64,000 nt of DNA from Sipunculus nudus (GCA_026874595.1 JAPPUL010000095.1:1800001-1864000), one strand, 5' to 3'; shown: positions 37,261-47,503, counted from the stretch's first letter. The notes: generated by a model from the letters alone, not told the origin. A program made the numbers and translations.

Positions 37261-37851
37261 CTGCCGCACTGCCGAGTATTATCGAGGATTTTTCATGAAT
37301 CTTAACACATCAGCGGAATTCCTTATCAGGCGGGAATACTGGGTAGAATACGTGTTCGCTTTTGGAGTTGTGTAGAATCAACGTCAACCTTCTTATTAAA
37401 GTCATTTCAGAAACTTCCATTGTTGGCAGTTGAAGAGGGCTTGTCAGGTGCAATTCCGCATCTGATAACAATCCAAATGACAGATGTAGACGAGTAGCTG
37501 CTTCAAGTTGGTACTCAGTACTCTGTGTTGAAATCCCATAAATGGCAGACACACCACTGCTGGCAGGCTCTTGTGAGAGATTGCGAAATGAACAGGATTC
37601 AGGGCTGCAACTCCTTGCTCCAGGAATACTGTCCCATCCCTCCGGCAATGGTGTGTCTGGCCGACCAGTCATTGGATAGAAAAAGATTACGCTCCATCCG
37701 TTTAGTCGAGCTAAATATACCTCACCGCCTCCAAAGGTATAATGCAGCGTTCGGAGATTGAGCCCGAATGTCGATTGTTTCTACGATCATATGGCTTTCT
37801 TGCCTCCGCTAGATTTCTATGCACGACCGTTCAGGTAAGCGCTGCCACGCT
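37261..37851. other. Unassigned GC-rich stretch between IS3 remnant and ROK pseudogene
   Basis: About 590 bp with no gene I can support. An open frame runs on the minus strand from 37672 to 37310 (120 codons), but it shows no motif, signal or family resemblance, and its codon use is unremarkable. It may be the end of a lost gene. Confidence 0.4.
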
Positions 37852-38968
37852 CTATTGAGAAGCGGGAAAGAACGAGCTGAAAAACGGGATGGATGCGGAG
37901 CCGATGGGCCTGTTCAATTCACCCAATCGCGTTGCGACGCCCGGTGCCGCTTGCAGAGCGCGTGACGGGGCAGGAATTGTCTTTTCATTGATGGCTTCCA
38001 CCAATCTCTCAGTTATTGGCATTGGAGGTGCGCCGCCGATCACAATCATCTCTAGATCGAACATTCCACTGATGACTTGTGCTGCGAACCGCATCTGTTC
38101 AGCCGCCCAATGTATCCATGCGGACACAACCACGTTGCCAAGTTGTACCTCAGGTGCACTCTTGCGGACATCCGAAATTTCAAGGCCGTGTTGGAGCAAT
38201 TCGTCTTGAAGGTCTTGGAGAGTTGCGCGGGGATATTTGTAGGGAAACAGCGAACCCGGCAGGCAGGCGTTTTCGTTCATCTCACGGAAAGGTCGGCACC
38301 AAGAACGGTGCCGCCGCCGAGCCCGTAGCCAATGTGAATGAGGAAGAGAGGGTTGCACATCTCAAGGCGCCCAAACCAATATTCCCCCAGAGCTGTCGCC
38401 GTACCATCATTTTCAATTCGGATTGCCTGATCCTCTACAATCACGCCGCCTTGCGGAAATTCATAGTTCTCAGTTCATTGAATGCCTCATGCGCTTTAAG
38501 AAGGTTCCCGTAAGCACCGAAGTTTCCGGGAACCGAGATGCCGATACCAAGGAAGTTGCTTCTATTTGTGTTGGTGTCGGAGACCAAGCTTGTCGCCAGG
38601 CTATGGGCCGCATGTAATATGCCTTCAAGCGTTCTGTCCGAAACAGTCAGGCTTGATTGTCCCAATACCTTTCCCGCAAAGTCGATCAATACGCCGACCA
38701 TGCGATCAAGATAGAGATAGATACCCACAGATCGGAACTTTGTCTTTTGGATAGACAGAAGCTTCTTTGGTTGGCCGCGAGCTCCAGATCTGTCTGTCGT
38801 TTGCTTGAAAAGGCCCAGATCTTCTAGTCCGGCAGTGAGGCGCCAGACACTTGCACCAGTCATATCTGTTACTTCCGTCAAGTCGATTCGTGCAATTGCA
38901 CCATTGCGCTAGACCAGCTCGACCAAGCGACGTTCATTCAAGGATAATGGTTTTTCACTAAATTTCAT
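37852..38968 (-). pseudogene. ROK-family transcription regulator, broken
   Basis: Reads as a ROK repressor of about 370 residues. The start at 38968 gives MKFSEKPLSLNERRLVELV, then an in-frame TAG, then RNGAIARIDLTEVTDMTGAS, the winged helix. The sugar-kinase-like domain follows (GQPKKLLSI, VGVLIDFAGKVLG, GIGISVPGNFG). A frameshift near 38430 leads to the C-terminal half (FDLEMIVIGGAPPMPITERL and PAPSRALQAAPGVATRLGEL). It is divergent from the ABC transporter operon to the right and must once have controlled it. At least one stop and one frameshift inactivate it. Confidence 0.75.
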
Positions 38969-39120
38969 ACGATTAGCCTGCGTTGCTTCTGGTTTCGGTA
39001 GTATGCCATAAATATATTACTTTACAGAAAGTAATTTATTTGATATTTTCTAATCAGATAGGCATATGCACGGCACGAACACCGTCCCTAAACGTGAAAA
39101 AATCAAAGGCGTCTCAAAAA

Positions 39121-40135
39121 ATGACCATCGCCAATCTAAAGAGTTTGCTGCTCTCAGCTACTGTCGCAACCGTTGCTACGACAGCAGCATATGCGGACCC
39201 GATCACAGCTTTATACCCCACAAGGGGAAGAGCGTGTCACCTGGGTCGCGGATCAGGCAAAAGCAGCTGGCCATGACATTGAAGTGCTTTCGGCCGGCGG
39301 GAGCGAGCTTTTTGATCGCATTCTCGCAGAAAAGACCAACCCACAGGCAGTTGTTGTTTTCGGTCTTATTGATGCGGCCATGGCAACACTGAAAACCGAA
39401 GGCCTATTCCAAGCATATGAACCGTTCTGGGCGGAAGGTCTACTGGAAGTCTATCGCGACGATGCCTACAATATGGTCTACAAGTTTTGGCAAACGCCAA
39501 TCGTTCTGGTATATAACGCCGACGCTATGAGCGCGGAAGAAGCACCAACCAGTTGGCTGGCCCTCACTAAACCTAAATATTCCGGCAAGTATGTCGTTGG
39601 ATTGACTGAATGGCAAACAACCAAGTCCTATTTGGTTGGCATTCTTGTCTGTTTTGTCGACGAAGAGGGCAATATCTCGGATGAAGGTTGGGAGTTTATG
39701 CAAGACTTCTACGACAACGCGATTGTCGTGGATGGCAGTGCGGGCAAGACAGCGGCATTTATAAACTGTGACGCCGTGATTGATTTGAACTGGTTTGGCG
39801 GCGTGGGCCAGTTAGCCGATAGCGTTGGCTACACTGCAGAGATGGTCGACACCGAAGGCGGGACGCCTTTCATCTCCGAAGGCATTGCGATCATAGCAGG
39901 AACCGATCAGTTGGACGAGTCCAAAGCGTTTGTGGATTGGTTCGGATCGCCAGAATTCATGATCGCTTATGCAGAAAAGTTCGGCCGGACGCCGGTCCAT
40001 CCTGATTCTATCGCGAGCGCACCGGAAGAAGTTCGAGCGAATGCGAGGCGAGTGTCGCCGCAGGACATTGATTGGGATGCCGTAGCTCCAAAGATCGACG
40101 CCTGGATGCAGCGCATCGAACTTGAAATCAAATAA
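39121..40135 (+). pseudogene. Periplasmic iron/thiamine-type solute-binding protein, frameshifted near N-terminus
   Basis: About 337 residues. A clear signal peptide (MTIANLKSLLLSATVATVAT, then TAAYADP) is followed by a frameshift near 39212; the rest is open in the other frame: GEERVTWVADQAKAAGHDIE through WMQRIELEIK. The mature part fits the class of binding proteins that work with FbpB-like two-domain permeases (YNADAMSAEEAPTSWLALTK, GVGQLADSVGYTAEMVDTEG). One base change in number is the only lesion, so a sequencing error cannot be excluded, but every other gene of this operon is broken too. The substrate may be a phosphodiester or polyol phosphate, judging from the enzymes downstream. 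Confidence 0.75.
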
Positions 40136-40209
40136 CGACTGCAGCTGTTAGGATGGGGTTGTCCACATTCCTCCCGATGCGGTCGGCCCTTTCAATAAAG
40201 GAGATCACA

Positions 40210-41205
40210 ATGTCGATGATATCGATTCAAAACCTTCAGATTTGCTATGGTGATCTAGAGGTCGTACGCAGCTTGTCAGTCAACATTGAACGAGGTGAAT
40301 TTCTTCACACTTCTTGGATCATCCGGTTGTGGCAAGACAACGGCCCTTTGTGCAATTGCAGGCTTCGTGAATGCGACGGCAGGCAGGATTCTTCTTGATG
40401 GAGAAGACATTAGCAATCAACCCGCGAAGCAACGGGATGTTGGTATTGTCTTCCAGAATTATGCTCTTTTTCCTCACATGACGGTCGGCGAAAACGTGGC
40501 TTTTGGCCTGAAGGTGGCCAAGAAAAATCCAGCGAAATCAAGACAAGCGTCGAAAGGATTCTCGAGGCCACGAGCATCGCCGAACATCGCGATAAAAAGC
40601 CCGAAGCGTTGTCAGGGGGGCAGCAACAGCGCGTTGCGATAGTCCGCTCACTCGTCATGGGCACACAGGTGCTCTTGTTTGATGAACTCTTGTCGAATCT
40701 GGATGCGCGAGTTCGGGATGATATGCGTAAAGAGATCAAGCGCCTGCAGCATGAACTGGATTTTACTGCCGTGTTCGTCACCCACGATCAGGACGAGGCT
40801 CTATCCATGTCGGATCGGTTGCTGGTTTTCAACAAGGGAGAGCAGATCAGATTGGCCATCCGCAGAGCTGTATTGAGAACCGGAGACGCCCTTTGTTTGT
40901 GAGTTTATTGGCGCTTCCAACAAGATTGGGTTGAACACACGATCTGCCTTGGGTCTTGCATCCGACGCCTTGGCCTACATTCGACTCGAGGAAGTGAGGC
41001 TCGCGGATACCGGAGACATCACGGCGCAATTACCGACATAGATTTTCTTGGTCCGATGAGCTCTATTGAAGTCACCTATCAAAGTGAGCCCATCAATGTC
41101 TTAGTCAAAGGTGCGGATGCCTTGTACGGCCTTTCACTTGGTTAGACTGTCCATCTTCAGATGCCCCGTGAAAAGATCCGTATCTTCAAAGAATCCGAGG
41201 AGTAA
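40210..41205 (+). pseudogene. ABC transporter ATPase, at least three frameshifts
   Basis: An ATPase of about 330 residues, in pieces. From 40210: [20 protein letters not shown], then a frameshift near 40300. The next piece has Walker [20 protein letters not shown] and Q-loop [19 protein letters not shown]; a shift near 40545 leads to [15 protein letters not shown], the Walker B LLFDELLSNLD (the usual DEP is DEL here) and FVTHDQDEALSMSDRLL. A last shift near 40850 leads into the C-terminal regulatory domain ending at 41205. It was the energising subunit for the permease that follows 5 bp later. Confidence 0.8.
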
Positions 41206-41210
41206 TTAAT

Positions 41211-42888
41211 ATGTCCACTTTCCGCCTACAATCTGGACTTTATTACATCGGTATCGCTCTCGTTCTCTGGGTCGCCGTGAGTTTCGTCTATGCGCCGATT
41301 TATTCGGTCCTGACCCAAGCTTTCGTATCGGATGGCGGACTAAGCATCGGCTCTGCGGTCGATTTGGCCAAATCCAACCGGGTACGCAGTGCGATCGTAA
41401 ACACCGTCATTATCACCGTACTAAGCATTATCACAGTGAATGTTGTCGGGATATTTAAAGTAGCAGCGCTAGAGTATGTGTCTGTGAAGGGAGCATGTAT
41501 CCTGAAAGTCGCTTATGCAATGCCCTTGGTGTTCGTCTCAGTCGTCGCAGCGACCGGTTACAACTTTACCTATGGTCAAACTGGAGTTGTAACTTGCTTG
41601 ATTCAATCAGTCTTTCCTGCATTGCCGAATGACTGGTTTAGCGGAATATTCGCTGTCGTTTTTGCACATGCTTTCTTGCTGAGGAGTTTTCATTATCTGT
41701 TCTTGGGTGCGACCTTCAGGCGTGTGGACTATTCTGTGATTGAGGTCGCACGCAGTCTGGGAGCAAGCAACCTGTGTGTCTTTGTAAGCGTGGTGCTTCC
41801 GTTGCTTCTGCCGACGATATTCGCGATACCCTTGCTTGTAGCGTACAAATCATTGGGTTCCTTTGCTATTCCTGCGGTCGTTGGTGGACGGCGGTTCGAC
41901 ATGGTCACCGAATTGATCCTGACGCTAAACAGCCTGCGCCGACCGGATATGGCCGGGATGCTTTCCATTGCACTTGGGCTTGCCGTGATCATATGTATTT
42001 TGATCATGCAACGGATCGAGAGGAAAGGCAGCTATAGCGGAGGATCCAAAACGCCCGTACCGATCCAGAAAATCGAATTGCCTCCTCCCGTCAATCTGAT
42101 TGTTCACGCTTGTGCCTACGGGATCGCATTCCTGCAACTCTTTCCGGTTTCTCTGGTCGTGCTGTTTTCATTTGCACCTGCGAAATCGATCATCTCAGAG
42201 GTTGTCCCTTCCACTCTCAGCTTGAAGAACTACATCGAAGTTTTCTCGGGCGGTGAGGTCCTAACACCTCTAAAGAACAGCCTCCTGATGGGCGCGTGCA
42301 GTTGCAATGGGACTTTCGGTAAGCCTGTTCGTAGTAATCCTTGCGAACAAACATAAAAATAACTTCACCACCGGTCTTGACTTAACTTTTATGTTTCCTG
42401 CCCCCTCCATCGCAATCGGTTTGATCACCGCATTTTCTACACCGAGTCTTTTGATAGGCAATGACACATTGCTGGGCAGTTACTGGATTTTGCCGATTGG
42501 TTACGCAATTGTCGTCATTCCACTCATGATCCGCTTTCTGAGGGTGGCTTTTTATTCGCTTGACCCCTTCCAGATCGAAGCAGCACGAGTGCTTGGCACC
42601 CCACCGTTTTACCGATTTATTCGGGTGACATTGCCGGCCATCATGCCTGTCATAATATTGGTTGCTGAGATGAACATCAACTCGATCCTGAGCGAGTATT
42701 CGATGTCTGCTTTCCTGTTTAACGTCAATAACAAACCATTGTCGATTGCCTTGTTCGAAGGTTCCTTTTCGACCAACCCCGAGCAGGCGGCGATCAACCT
42801 CGTCTATATGACGCTGATTATGGTGTTCTCTTATTTCATCATTTCCATCGCCGATCGTTACGGTCTTGGTCGAACCAATAACCGCTGA
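41211..42888 (+). pseudogene. Two-domain (FbpB-like) ABC permease, one frameshift
   Basis: A permease of about 560 residues with two fused transmembrane domains, each with its own EAA loop: EVARSLGASNLCVFVSVVLP in the first and EAARVLGTPPFYRFIRVTLP in the second. The N-terminal part is open from 41211 to about 42320; the C-terminal part from 42307 to 42888 in another frame (MGLSVSLFVVILANKHKNN). The shift falls near 42310, between the two domains. It follows the ATPase by 5 bp. Without the second half the pore cannot form. The antisense strand here also has long open frames; these are shadows. Confidence 0.8.
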
Positions 42889-42900
42889 GGCCTCACACAA

Positions 42901-43872
42901 ATGCAAAAAAGAGCTGACACAACGATTTCGGAGCGTTTCAGGAGCCCTGCGGCGAGCACAGCAGGCGAGGTTTTTGTCACCGCGCACCGCGGCGCATTTA
43001 TCAAGGACAATCATGTCATTGAGGCTGAGAACTTCGTGCCCGCGGTCAAACGCGCCCGCAAATTGGGGTGTGACATGGTCGAGGTGGATATGCACTTCAC
43101 TGCCGAGGGCACAGCTGTTGTCTTGCATGATGAAACACTCGACCGGACAACGCAGGGCAGCGGACCCGTCGCAGCGCAGTGCTACAACGACTTGTGCGGA
43201 CTAAAACTGATCCACCCCGGAACAGGGGATGCCTTTGATGCGGTCTTGCCAACACTTGAGGAGATTTTCATCGCCCTAGGCGATGAGATGATGATCAATG
43301 TCGAATGCAAAACCGGTCTTAATGCTGTCCCGATCGTGTCCGAGATTGCTCGCAAGTCCGGAGTTTTTGAACAGGTTAGCGCAAAACAAACTTTCGTGGG
43401 GCAGCCGAGATATCGAAGGTGGCCGACATTCTTGTGGCCACACAGGATCCAGTGGACTATATCCCGATTTTGATTGATCAAATCGATGGGATCAAAACGT
43501 TCCGACAGGTCTGTGAAGATCTGCCCATCTCCTGTGTGGAATGCCTTGTCGAATGCCCGCCCAGCCCCAAGGGGTTCCCGGCCCTTGACAAACTGGGGCT
43601 TACTCCAGATGGGGGGGGCGTTGTTTTCGCTTGAGGCGCGGTGTATTGCCGATGCCAACAATATCCGCCGTTTCATAAACACTCTTTACGTTGATCAGGC
43701 AATCCCTGGAACGCAGTGGAATGGCGGGCGGAATCGTCAATTGGGAAAAGTGGTGCCCGATAGTGTCTATTCATTCTGGATTGCCCATGGTGCGACAGTG
43801 ATTCAATCGGATGAGTCAGAATTTGTCCTTGGCTGGCTACGCGAAAACGGATTCAGAAGGGCAGGCCGGTGA
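42901..43872 (+). pseudogene. Glycerophosphodiester phosphodiesterase, two frameshifts
   Basis: A GDPD-family TIM barrel of about 320 residues that would cleave glycerophosphodiesters into glycerol 3-phosphate and an alcohol. Motifs: VFVTAHRGAF (catalytic HRG), ENFVPAVKRARKLGCDMVEVDMHF (metal-ligand ExD) and VVLHDETLDRTTQG (HD). Frameshifts occur near 43395 and in the run of eight G at 43611-43618. The last part continues GALFSLEARCIADANNIRRF to QSDESEFVLGWLRENGFR, with the usual DEP-like ending altered. Together with the ABC genes before it, this fits uptake and hydrolysis of a phosphodiester; all parts are now broken. Confidence 0.82.
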
Positions 43873-44675
43873 TGGAGACTCAACTCAAGGATCGCCAGTC
43901 TCATGATGTTAACTGCTACGTCATGCTGCAAACTGATCTTGTCTGCGTTGAACAGACGGCTTTGGCATACTTCCGCAAGCGGAACACGCTAGTCCTGGAA
44001 CAAAAGTCCGCAATGGACTTTGTAACCGAAGCTGACCGTGCCATCGAGAAGTATATTCGACAAGAACTGGGCAGAGTTTGTCCTGACGATGCGGTTGTTG
44101 GAGAGGAACTTGGTGGTGATGTTGGCGAAACCTATTGGCTGGTCGATCCTATTGATGGGACCAGCAACTTTCTGTCGGGAGTGCCCTTATGGGCTATCTG
44201 AATTGTGTACGTATTGAACGGTCATCCGGTATTGGGAGGTGTCGCAATTCCCATGTTGGGACGAACACTGATTGGAGGTAAAGAACATCCAATTGCCGAA
44301 ATCGGGAAATCGCCTTCCAATCATGGGGCCAAACCATTGGTATTTGGTATCGGTTGCAATGAATTTTGGCCAAAGTCTCTCTGCGTTGAGATTGAATCCG
44401 TTTTGGCAAAGAGTGGTCTTACACCTGTTGCCCTAGGATCGTGCGCGACATCTCTCGCATTATCCGCGTCGGGTGAACTTGCAGGGTATGCCGAGGCGCA
44501 TGTTGGCTTTTGGGACATTGCTGCAGGTATGGCACTTTGTGAAGCTGCTGGACTCGCGGTTAGATTTCAGGGTGCTGCTGGAGCATCTGCTTCATCTGTG
44601 TCAGTCGGTCCCGCCAGTATTCAACCGGCGATCAGTTCTGCGGCAAGTGCCCAGGGGCAATCTGAAAAAATCTGA
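43872..44675 (+). pseudogene. Inositol-monophosphatase-family phosphatase, one in-frame stop
   Basis: A 268-codon member of the IMPase family, which removes phosphate from inositol phosphate, histidinol phosphate and similar esters with magnesium. MDFVTEADRAIEKYIRQEL is at the usual place, VVGEELGGD follows, and the metal site DPIDGTSNF is intact (about residues 93-101). The reading frame meets TGA at 44199-44201 after VPLWAI; the family goes on with Ser-Ile here. After it the protein continues to GFWDIAAGMALCEAAG (the second motif WDxAAG). The start overlaps the phosphodiesterase stop. It is the last gene of the decayed operon. Confidence 0.8.
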
Positions 44676-44776
44676 AACCCGCTCTGGACACGGGACACGA
44701 GTTTCGATAGCAATTTTCAATATCGGATCAATCCAACTTTCAATCTATCCATTTTAAAACCCTATTAATTATTGTT

Positions 44777-44990
44777 TTATTTTAGAAATGAATTTGGTAT
44801 CCACATTACCAAATCCGGGAACAGGCATATCAAAAAAAGCACCGTAACATTAGCCAAAAGAAATGGTGCGGTTCGAAGGAATATCTTGCCGATATCCATT
44901 CGTGCTATCGCGGCACAAGCATTCAGGCAATTTCCAACTGGTGGTGTGCAAGCACCAACAGCAAGACCCGAAACCAGAACACCCCCCAAA
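44777..44990 (-). pseudogene. C-terminal fragment of a TRAP transporter large permease (DctM)
   Basis: About 70 codons: VSGLAVGACTPPVGNCLNAC, then KIFLRTAPFLLANVTVLFLI and MWIPNSF. The TPPVG core and hydrophobic tail are the C-terminal end of a DctM-type permease. No N-terminal part exists upstream; another sequence begins at about 44990. It is not a copy of the intact DctM at 52.7 kb, which differs in sequence, so it came from a separate locus. Confidence 0.7.
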
Positions 44991-45259
44991 TGATTGATCC
45001 TTTTACAGGACATGAAGCTAAGGGTGAGCTGATTGATGAATACCAAACCATGTTTCAGCAGAAGAGCTCCGCACATTTTGAGGCTCTGATTGAAGATTAT
45101 AACCAACTCATTTCTGGCAACGATTTTCAGCAGCGTGTTGATGCATATCTTGAGGATATTTCAAATAGCAGCCGATACTCGCAGACTGATATTGATAAGC
45201 TGATAAAGTCAGTGCGCGAGGAATTAACCCCAATCAATATAATAGAGCGTTTCCAATGA
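44990..45259 (+). CDS. Hypothetical small helical protein
   Basis: An 89-residue acidic, helical protein (MIDPFTGHEAKGELIDEYQT, then IDKLIKSVREELTPINIIER). I do not recognise it. It overlaps the next start by ATGA, so it was the first gene of an operon whose second gene is now only 18 codons long. It lies just left of the second copy of the long repeat and begins exactly at the end of the DctM fragment. No signal or membrane segment. Confidence 0.5.
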   Translation: MIDPFTGHEAKGELIDEYQTMFQQKSSAHFEALIEDYNQLISGNDFQQRVDAYLEDISNSSRYSQTDIDKLIKSVREELTPINIIERFQ

Positions 45260-45312
45260 ATCCCAAACAGGAATTCGAACGCACGATTGGCACGGTACTT
45301 TCATCACTATAA
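45256..45312 (+). pseudogene. 18-codon stump of a coupled second gene
   Basis: ATG at 45256 overlaps the previous stop by ATGA and opens MNPKQEFERTIGTVLSSL, which then ends in TAA at 45310-45312. The coupling suggests a real gene that was cut off near this point. The product cannot be named. Confidence 0.4.
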
Positions 45313-45460
45313 TTGAAAATATGTAGAGAGCAGAAATCAAACCAGGACAAGGTGTTGCAACATAAAACTTGCTTTTCCTTGTTTTCAGGGGGGCAATACA
45401 CCGCCACTAACTGTTTTCTAACTTTTCTCTGACTTCCATATATGCTGTTAGACTAAGCAG

Positions 45461-45657
45461 CAAAAGCCCAGTGTTTGTGGGGTTTTTAGCTGTTTGTAAG
45501 TTGACTTCCTCTCACTAAAAACACCCTGTTTTTCTCTGATTTTTCTCTTATGTATACCCCTTTCCTGAAAAACACCGTACTTAGAAAAGCGAAGTACGGA
45601 GCTTTTAGTCATGGGAGCTCAAGGGTTTCGTAATTAACCGGTTCGCCCCAGTCTATG
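45461..45657 (+). repeat. Long direct repeat, right copy (about 197 bp)
   Basis: Same orientation as 15939-16133. The hairpins AAAAGCCCA/TGGGGTTTTT and CCGTACTT/AAGTACGG (45575-45582 with 45592-45599) keep their stems but have different loops. Upstream, TACACCGCCACTAAC at 45397-45411 resembles the CCGCCATTAAC that ends tRNA-Ser(GCT) in front of the left copy, though no tRNA is recognisable here. The 500 bp around this copy (45260-45758) hold no other gene. Confidence 0.85.
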
Positions 45658-45758
45658 GGTTGCCGTAAGCCTCCTGAAGCTGCCCATCGAAAGCCCACTG
45701 AAAGCGACGTTACAATCAAAGGAAAATCTTGTGGCGCATTGTGTACGTATGCATAGCC

Positions 45759-46286
45759 CTATTGTGCCACCGTCTGGCGGATTATGGTTTTCCATCGCTC
45801 TGGAGCAGCATTGCGGATATTACTCAAATATATTTCATGGTGTTTGCCATGCCTTTGGTAAGTCTTCTTCAAGGGTTTCAAATCTGATAAGCGGTAACAC
45901 TGCGGGGTTTTGCTTTGTTACAACCTGCTGCGGCTGCTTGCTCAAGCATATCTTCAGTGATGCAGTCTGGCTGCATAATCATAAGAGTCCATTTCTAGCC
46001 TGCCTTGTCCTTCACGCTGAACGTCTCCATATCATCGGCCCACCAAAAACCTTCTAGCGGCATAACGCCATAATAAATCTCTAAATCGCTTTTCCTAATC
46101 ATAAATTTAAGAGCATATGAAAGAGAGAAAAGCGCCTCTGTCGCATCTTCAAAATGCGATGTATTCAAGCTCTCCTTCTCCATCAATCATTAAAAAATTC
46201 ATAGCAGGAACATCAGCCATCTCCACGGATTTTATCGAAGGTTTATAATAGGCTTTAAGTTACTTTTTATAATCAATTTTCTTCAT
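45759..46286 (-). pseudogene. GyrI-like small-molecule-binding domain protein, broken
   Basis: Reads as about 175-200 residues. The N-terminus MKKIDYKK is followed by a TAA, then LKAYYKPSIKSVEMADVPAM; a frameshift near 46185 leads to TSHFEDATEALFSLSYALKF and VMPLEGFWWADDMETFSVKD. A TAG (Trp expected) stands before KWTLMIMQPDCITEDMLEQA. A last shift near 45920 leads to the end, YLSNIRNAAPERWKTIIRQT. The MPLEGFWWADD block is typical of GyrI-like proteins of the SMU2141 type. Family members bind drugs or other small molecules. It starts 100 bp right of the second repeat copy. Confidence 0.75.
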
Positions 46287-46397
46287 TTGAGACTAAGGAG
46301 ATTTTGATAGGCTTTTAAAAAGAAATATATTTATGAATATCAAATTTATAATAAAATATTAAATTTTACGTTAGTCATAATTAATAAAGGAGAAAAT

Positions 46398-46448
46398 ATG
46401 GAAAATTACAATGATGTAAAAATACAACGAAAGGCTCAAAAGTGTTAA
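46398..46448 (+). pseudogene. N-terminal stump, possibly pyrimidine/purine nucleoside phosphorylase (PpnP)
   Basis: AGGAG is followed by ATG at 46398 and MENYNDVKIQRKAQ, then a stop after 16 codons. The opening resembles the N-terminus of PpnP/DUF1255 proteins. Only the start of the gene remains; the next DNA belongs to the oxidoreductase gene on the other strand. Confidence 0.3.
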
Positions 46449-46474
46449 TAATCGTATTAACTGTATTAGCATTT

Positions 46475-47503
46475 TTACTCTCCTTCTTTAACAGCGTTCC
46501 AATATTGATCCAGCAGATCCTGTGTTTGTACAGCGCGGGCAATGCTTTGCAAGGCAGCCTCACCAGCAGGATCTTTTGCAAGCGCGGCAAAATGATCAAT
46601 CATCCAAACCGTTTGCGGTTTTTCAGTCTCAACCACATGATACGCCCATTCTTTAGATGTCTGCATGCCGGTGCGCTTGGTGTAGCCCACTTTATGATCT
46701 GGATCATCAAAGCAAAATCCATCCTTCCAATCCAACGCATAATCATCCATATGGATCATGCCATCATGCCCCAAAATATCGAGGTCAAGAATGCAAACAC
46801 CTGCATTATAACCAAAATCAAAGGTGCTGCTTTTCCCGTCTTCAAAGGCGATATGACCACTGCCGCGGATGATCGCACCCGTTTCCGCGTCGCGCACAAT
46901 ACTGCCGCCCACCGATTTGACAGGCGTATGCGGTTGTAAAAATTCAACAATCGCCCTCATCGAATACCACGCCGTATCACCGACTGCGCCTGTGGGCTCT
47001 TTTTCAGGATTAAAGCGGATATTGCTGCGATCCATAAAGGGAAAGAAAAAGCTCGTCTTTACGACTTGTGCTGCCCCGATTTCGCGCTCTATGCCGCCCT
47101 CACGCAAATCTTTTGTGCGCGGGCTGTTGGTGAAATGCGTCGCATCCATAAAAGCAACACCATGATCTTGCGCGGCTGTAGCCATCTTTTGTACCGATGT
47201 GGTGCTATCAAAGGGCTTATCTACTAGTAAGTGCTTCTTCGCCGCAGCGGCAGCCAGTGCTATATCTTCCTTTACATGTGTGGGCGTGGCAATATACACC
47301 GCATCCACATCGGCAGAGGCCAACATCGCCGGCACATCATCAAAGACGATATCAATGCCATGCTCGCTGGCAAAACTTTGTGCAGATTCTAGGCGGCGGC
47401 TCGCAACGCCTGCGATGATAGCGGCGTCTGATCTTTTGATGGCGTCGGCAACCACAGCGGCAATCATGCCTGAGCCAATAACCCCTATACGAAGTTGTGT
47501 CAT
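46475..47503 (-). CDS. Gfo/Idh/MocA-family oxidoreductase
   Basis: A 342-residue NAD(P)-dependent dehydrogenase, intact. The Rossmann motif is at the N-terminus (IGVIGSGMIAAVVADAI), then VYIATPTHVK and the nicotinamide-site Lys in LVDKPFD (EKP in most members). GAVGDTAWYSMRAI and a C-terminal beta sheet follow. Substrates of the family are sugars, inositols or biliverdin; none can be chosen here. It is far more GC-rich than the genes on its right and has a good AGGAGATAGG ribosome-binding site. It stands alone between decayed fragments, so it is either a recent arrival or under selection. Confidence 0.85.
   Translation of the reverse strand: MTQLRIGVIGSGMIAAVVADAIKRSDAAIIAGVASRRLESAQSFASEHGIDIVFDDVPAMLASADVDAVYIATPTHVKEDIALAAAAAKKHLLVDKPFDSTTSVQKMATAAQDHGVAFMDATHFTNSPRTKDLREGGIEREIGAAQVVKTSFFFPFMDRSNIRFNPEKEPTGAVGDTAWYSMRAIVEFLQPHTPVKSVGGSIVRDAETGAIIRGSGHIAFEDGKSSTFDFGYNAGVCILDLDILGHDGMIHMDDYALDWKDGFCFDDPDHKVGYTKRTGMQTSKEWAYHVVETEKPQTVWMIDHFAALAKDPAGEAALQSIARAVQTQDLLDQYWNAVKEGE

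Noticed and set aside
37310-37672. Open frame of 120 codons on the minus strand as a gene
   Set aside because: No motif, no ribosome-binding site, and competing frames on the other strand; kept only as an unassigned stretch.
42382-43128. Long antisense open frame (248 codons) over the permease and phosphodiesterase genes
   Set aside because: It lies opposite recognisable plus-strand protein motifs, has a Cys/His/Arg-rich composition typical of a shadow frame, and shows no family signal.
44990-45312. Toxin-antitoxin pair (small coupled genes)
   Set aside because: Size and coupling fit, but the second gene is only a stump and neither shows a known toxin or antitoxin motif.
46442-46939. Plus-strand open frame of 165 codons opposite the oxidoreductase
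   Set aside because: It lies almost wholly within the antisense of the Gfo/Idh/MocA gene and has no motif.
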